Positions 32,417 to 33,745 of a DNA stretch of 33,745 nt are shown here, piece by piece (within the stretch, counting starts at the first letter, position 1; the number at the start of each line of letters is the position of its first letter). The stretch lies in NCBI RefSeq assembly GCF_003992665.1, contig NZ_RZMX01000042.1, positions 1-33,745 on the forward strand, read 5' to 3'. A model generated the notes under the pieces. That model had not been told where the DNA came from and did no database searches. It saw nothing but the letters and a program-made list of their open reading frames with translations. The position numbers and the translations under genes are program-made. This stretch comes from Pelagibacterium montanilacus. Its GTDB lineage: Bacteria; Pseudomonadota; Alphaproteobacteria; Rhizobiales; Devosiaceae.

Positions 32417-32426
32417 CCGGTTTGGA

Positions 32427-33745
32427 GATGGTGTCCCCTGGCGTGGTGTAGGTTGGTTTGGGCCGCCACGCATTTCCCGGCACTGCCGGTGTCGGATCAG
32501 CCGGCCAGGGGCGGCAGGCTGATGAGGGGATCATCGCTCATCTGGCTCATTGTTTCCAGTGTCATGTAGCGGGCGCGCTGGACGGCCCACTCATCGTTCT
32601 GTTCGAGCAGTAACGCGCCCACGAGGCGCACGATGGCGTCATCATTGGGAAAGATGCCCACGACATCGGTGCGCCGCTTGATTTCGCCGTTGAGACGCTC
32701 GATTGGGTTCGTGCTGTGCAATTTGGTCCGGTGTTCGCGTGGGAACGACATGTAGGCCAGAACATCAGGCTCGGCCTCATCGAGCAGGGTGGCCAGCTTG
32801 GGCACCTTGGGTCGGATCTGATCGGCGACGGCGCGCCATTGCGCACTGGCCGCCTTTGGTGTTTCCTGCGCAAAGGCCGTGGCGATGAAGGCAGAGACGA
32901 CACGGCGCCCGCTCTTTCCGGCATGGGCAAGAACGTTGCGCATGAAGTGAACCCGGCATCGTTGCCAAGTGGCGCACAACACCTTGCTGACGGCCGCCTT
33001 GATCCCTTCGTGCGCATCGGAGATCACGAGCTTGACCCCACGTAGCCCCCGCCGGGTCAGCTTGCGCAGAAACGCTGTCCAGATCGGCTCGGCTTCCGAG
33101 GTCCCGATCTCCATGCCCAGAACCTCACGCCTGCCATCACTGTTGACGCCGATGGCGATAATGGCGGCGACCGAGACGATACGCCCACCGCGGCGCACCT
33201 TGAGGTAAGTGGCATCAATCCACAGATAGGGCCAGTCACCCTCGATGGGGCGATCGAGGAAGGCTTTGACCTTATCGTCGATCTCTTCGCACAGCCGGCT
33301 CACCTGACTTTTGGAGATGCCGCCCATCCCCATGGCCTTGACCAGATCATCGACTGATCGGGTGGAAATGCCCTGGATGTAAGCTTCCTGGATAACTGCG
33401 GTTAGAGCCTTCTCGGCCATGCGGCGCGGCTCCAGGAAGGTTGGGAAATAGGACCCTGTCCTCAGCTTGGGAATGCGCAGCTCGACAGTGCCGGCGCGTG
33501 TCTCCCAGTCTCTGTCGCGATACCCATTGCGCTGGGCCAGGCGATCGGAGCTCTTCGCTCCATAACCAGCGCCTGTGGCAGCGCCCACTTCCATCTCCAT
33601 CAGGCGTTCAGCGGCAAAGCCGATCATCTCACGCAAAATATCGGCGTCGGGGGTCTGTTCGACCAGAGCGCGAAGGTTCATCATATCGGTGGTCATCGGT
33701 GGTCCTTTCGGATTGTGGCTTCAACAACCCGACATTACCGGAAAA
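32427..33745 (-). mobile_element. IS256-family insertion sequence, right copy (outer end cut by window)
   Basis: This is the exact reverse complement of 1-1319. The inner end is at 32427 (GATGGTGTCCCC reading outward), with non-homologous sequence immediately inside (32426 and lower). The outer end is cut at the same internal point as the left copy. Confidence 0.9.
32497..33696 (-). CDS. IS256-family (mutator-type) DDE transposase, second copy
   Basis: This 399-residue protein is identical to the left-copy transposase, with the same D161, D227, E333 triad and the same leader. The reading frame is intact. Complete identity of the two copies, including non-coding parts, implies recent transposition, gene conversion or assembly from one repeat consensus. 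Confidence 0.95.
   Translation of the reverse strand: MTTDMMNLRALVEQTPDADILREMIGFAAERLMEMEVGAATGAGYGAKSSDRLAQRNGYRDRDWETRAGTVELRIPKLRTGSYFPTFLEPRRMAEKALTAVIQEAYIQGISTRSVDDLVKAMGMGGISKSQVSRLCEEIDDKVKAFLDRPIEGDWPYLWIDATYLKVRRGGRIVSVAAIIAIGVNSDGRREVLGMEIGTSEAEPIWTAFLRKLTRRGLRGVKLVISDAHEGIKAAVSKVLCATWQRCRVHFMRNVLAHAGKSGRRVVSAFIATAFAQETPKAASAQWRAVADQIRPKVPKLATLLDEAEPDVLAYMSFPREHRTKLHSTNPIERLNGEIKRRTDVVGIFPNDDAIVRLVGALLLEQNDEWAVQRARYMTLETMSQMSDDPLISLPPLAG

Noticed and set aside
32412-32420. TTTTCCGG near the right IS copy, matching the first bases of the window
   Set aside because: The match is only eight bases, is part of the displaced terminator tail, and is not at an element end; treated as chance.
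1-33745. CRISPR arrays, tRNA or rRNA genes, integrase-type attachment sites
   Set aside because: I saw no regularly spaced direct repeats, no tRNA-like cloverleaf and no integrase gene in the window.

Overview
The window looks like a piece of a high-GC alphaproteobacterial genome, probably Hyphomicrobiales and possibly the Devosia/Pelagibacterium group. I infer this from the gene content (FrcBCA-type sugar ABC transporter, FCD-type GntR regulators, TRAP transporters, IS256 and IS5/IS427-type elements) and from the strong G/C third-codon bias. The genus is a guess. No rRNA, tRNA or CRISPR was seen.

Layout. Both edges are the same 1,319-bp IS256-family sequence in opposite orientation (1-1319 and 32427-33745). 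Both copies are cut at the same point, so the outer inverted repeats and target duplications lie outside the window. About 31 kb of transport, catabolic and regulatory genes lies between them. This could be a composite transposon, or a contig that ends in a repeat.

Module A (1504-4521) holds an MFS exporter-like gene, a HutC-type GntR repressor and a small cupin. Module B (4941-14237) is a long + strand operon. It encodes a carbohydrate ABC importer (binding protein, two permeases, ATPase), a 161-residue protein made of three ungapped 54-residue repeats, a decarboxylase-type amidohydrolase, a xylose-isomerase-like TIM barrel, a cytoplasmic Kelch propeller and an enol-lactonase-like alpha/beta hydrolase. 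Copies of the octamer AGACGTAT lie upstream of the HutC-type gene and at the module B promoter, which suggests that this repressor controls module B and itself.

Module C (14626-22317) is a rare-sugar module. A SorC-type regulator and a pentulose-phosphate-epimerase homologue diverge from an operon of FGGY kinase, FrlC-like ketose epimerase, 6-phospho-3-hexuloisomerase-like SIS protein and an FrcB-A-C-type ABC importer. The inferred flow is: sugar imported, phosphorylated, then epimerised or isomerised at C3 toward fructose 6-phosphate.

Module D (22468-31540) is an organic-acid module. A TRAP transporter in the order P-M-Q is followed by a GntR gene and an RpiB-type isomerase. Upstream are a crotonase-fold enzyme lacking both usual catalytic glutamates and a class III CoA-transferase. 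Divergent from these are a second FCD regulator, a lactonase-type amidohydrolase and a 3-hydroxyisobutyrate-dehydrogenase-family enzyme. An 844-bp IS5-type element with a frameshifted transposase has inserted exactly into the stop codon of that last gene and separated it from its hairpin terminator.
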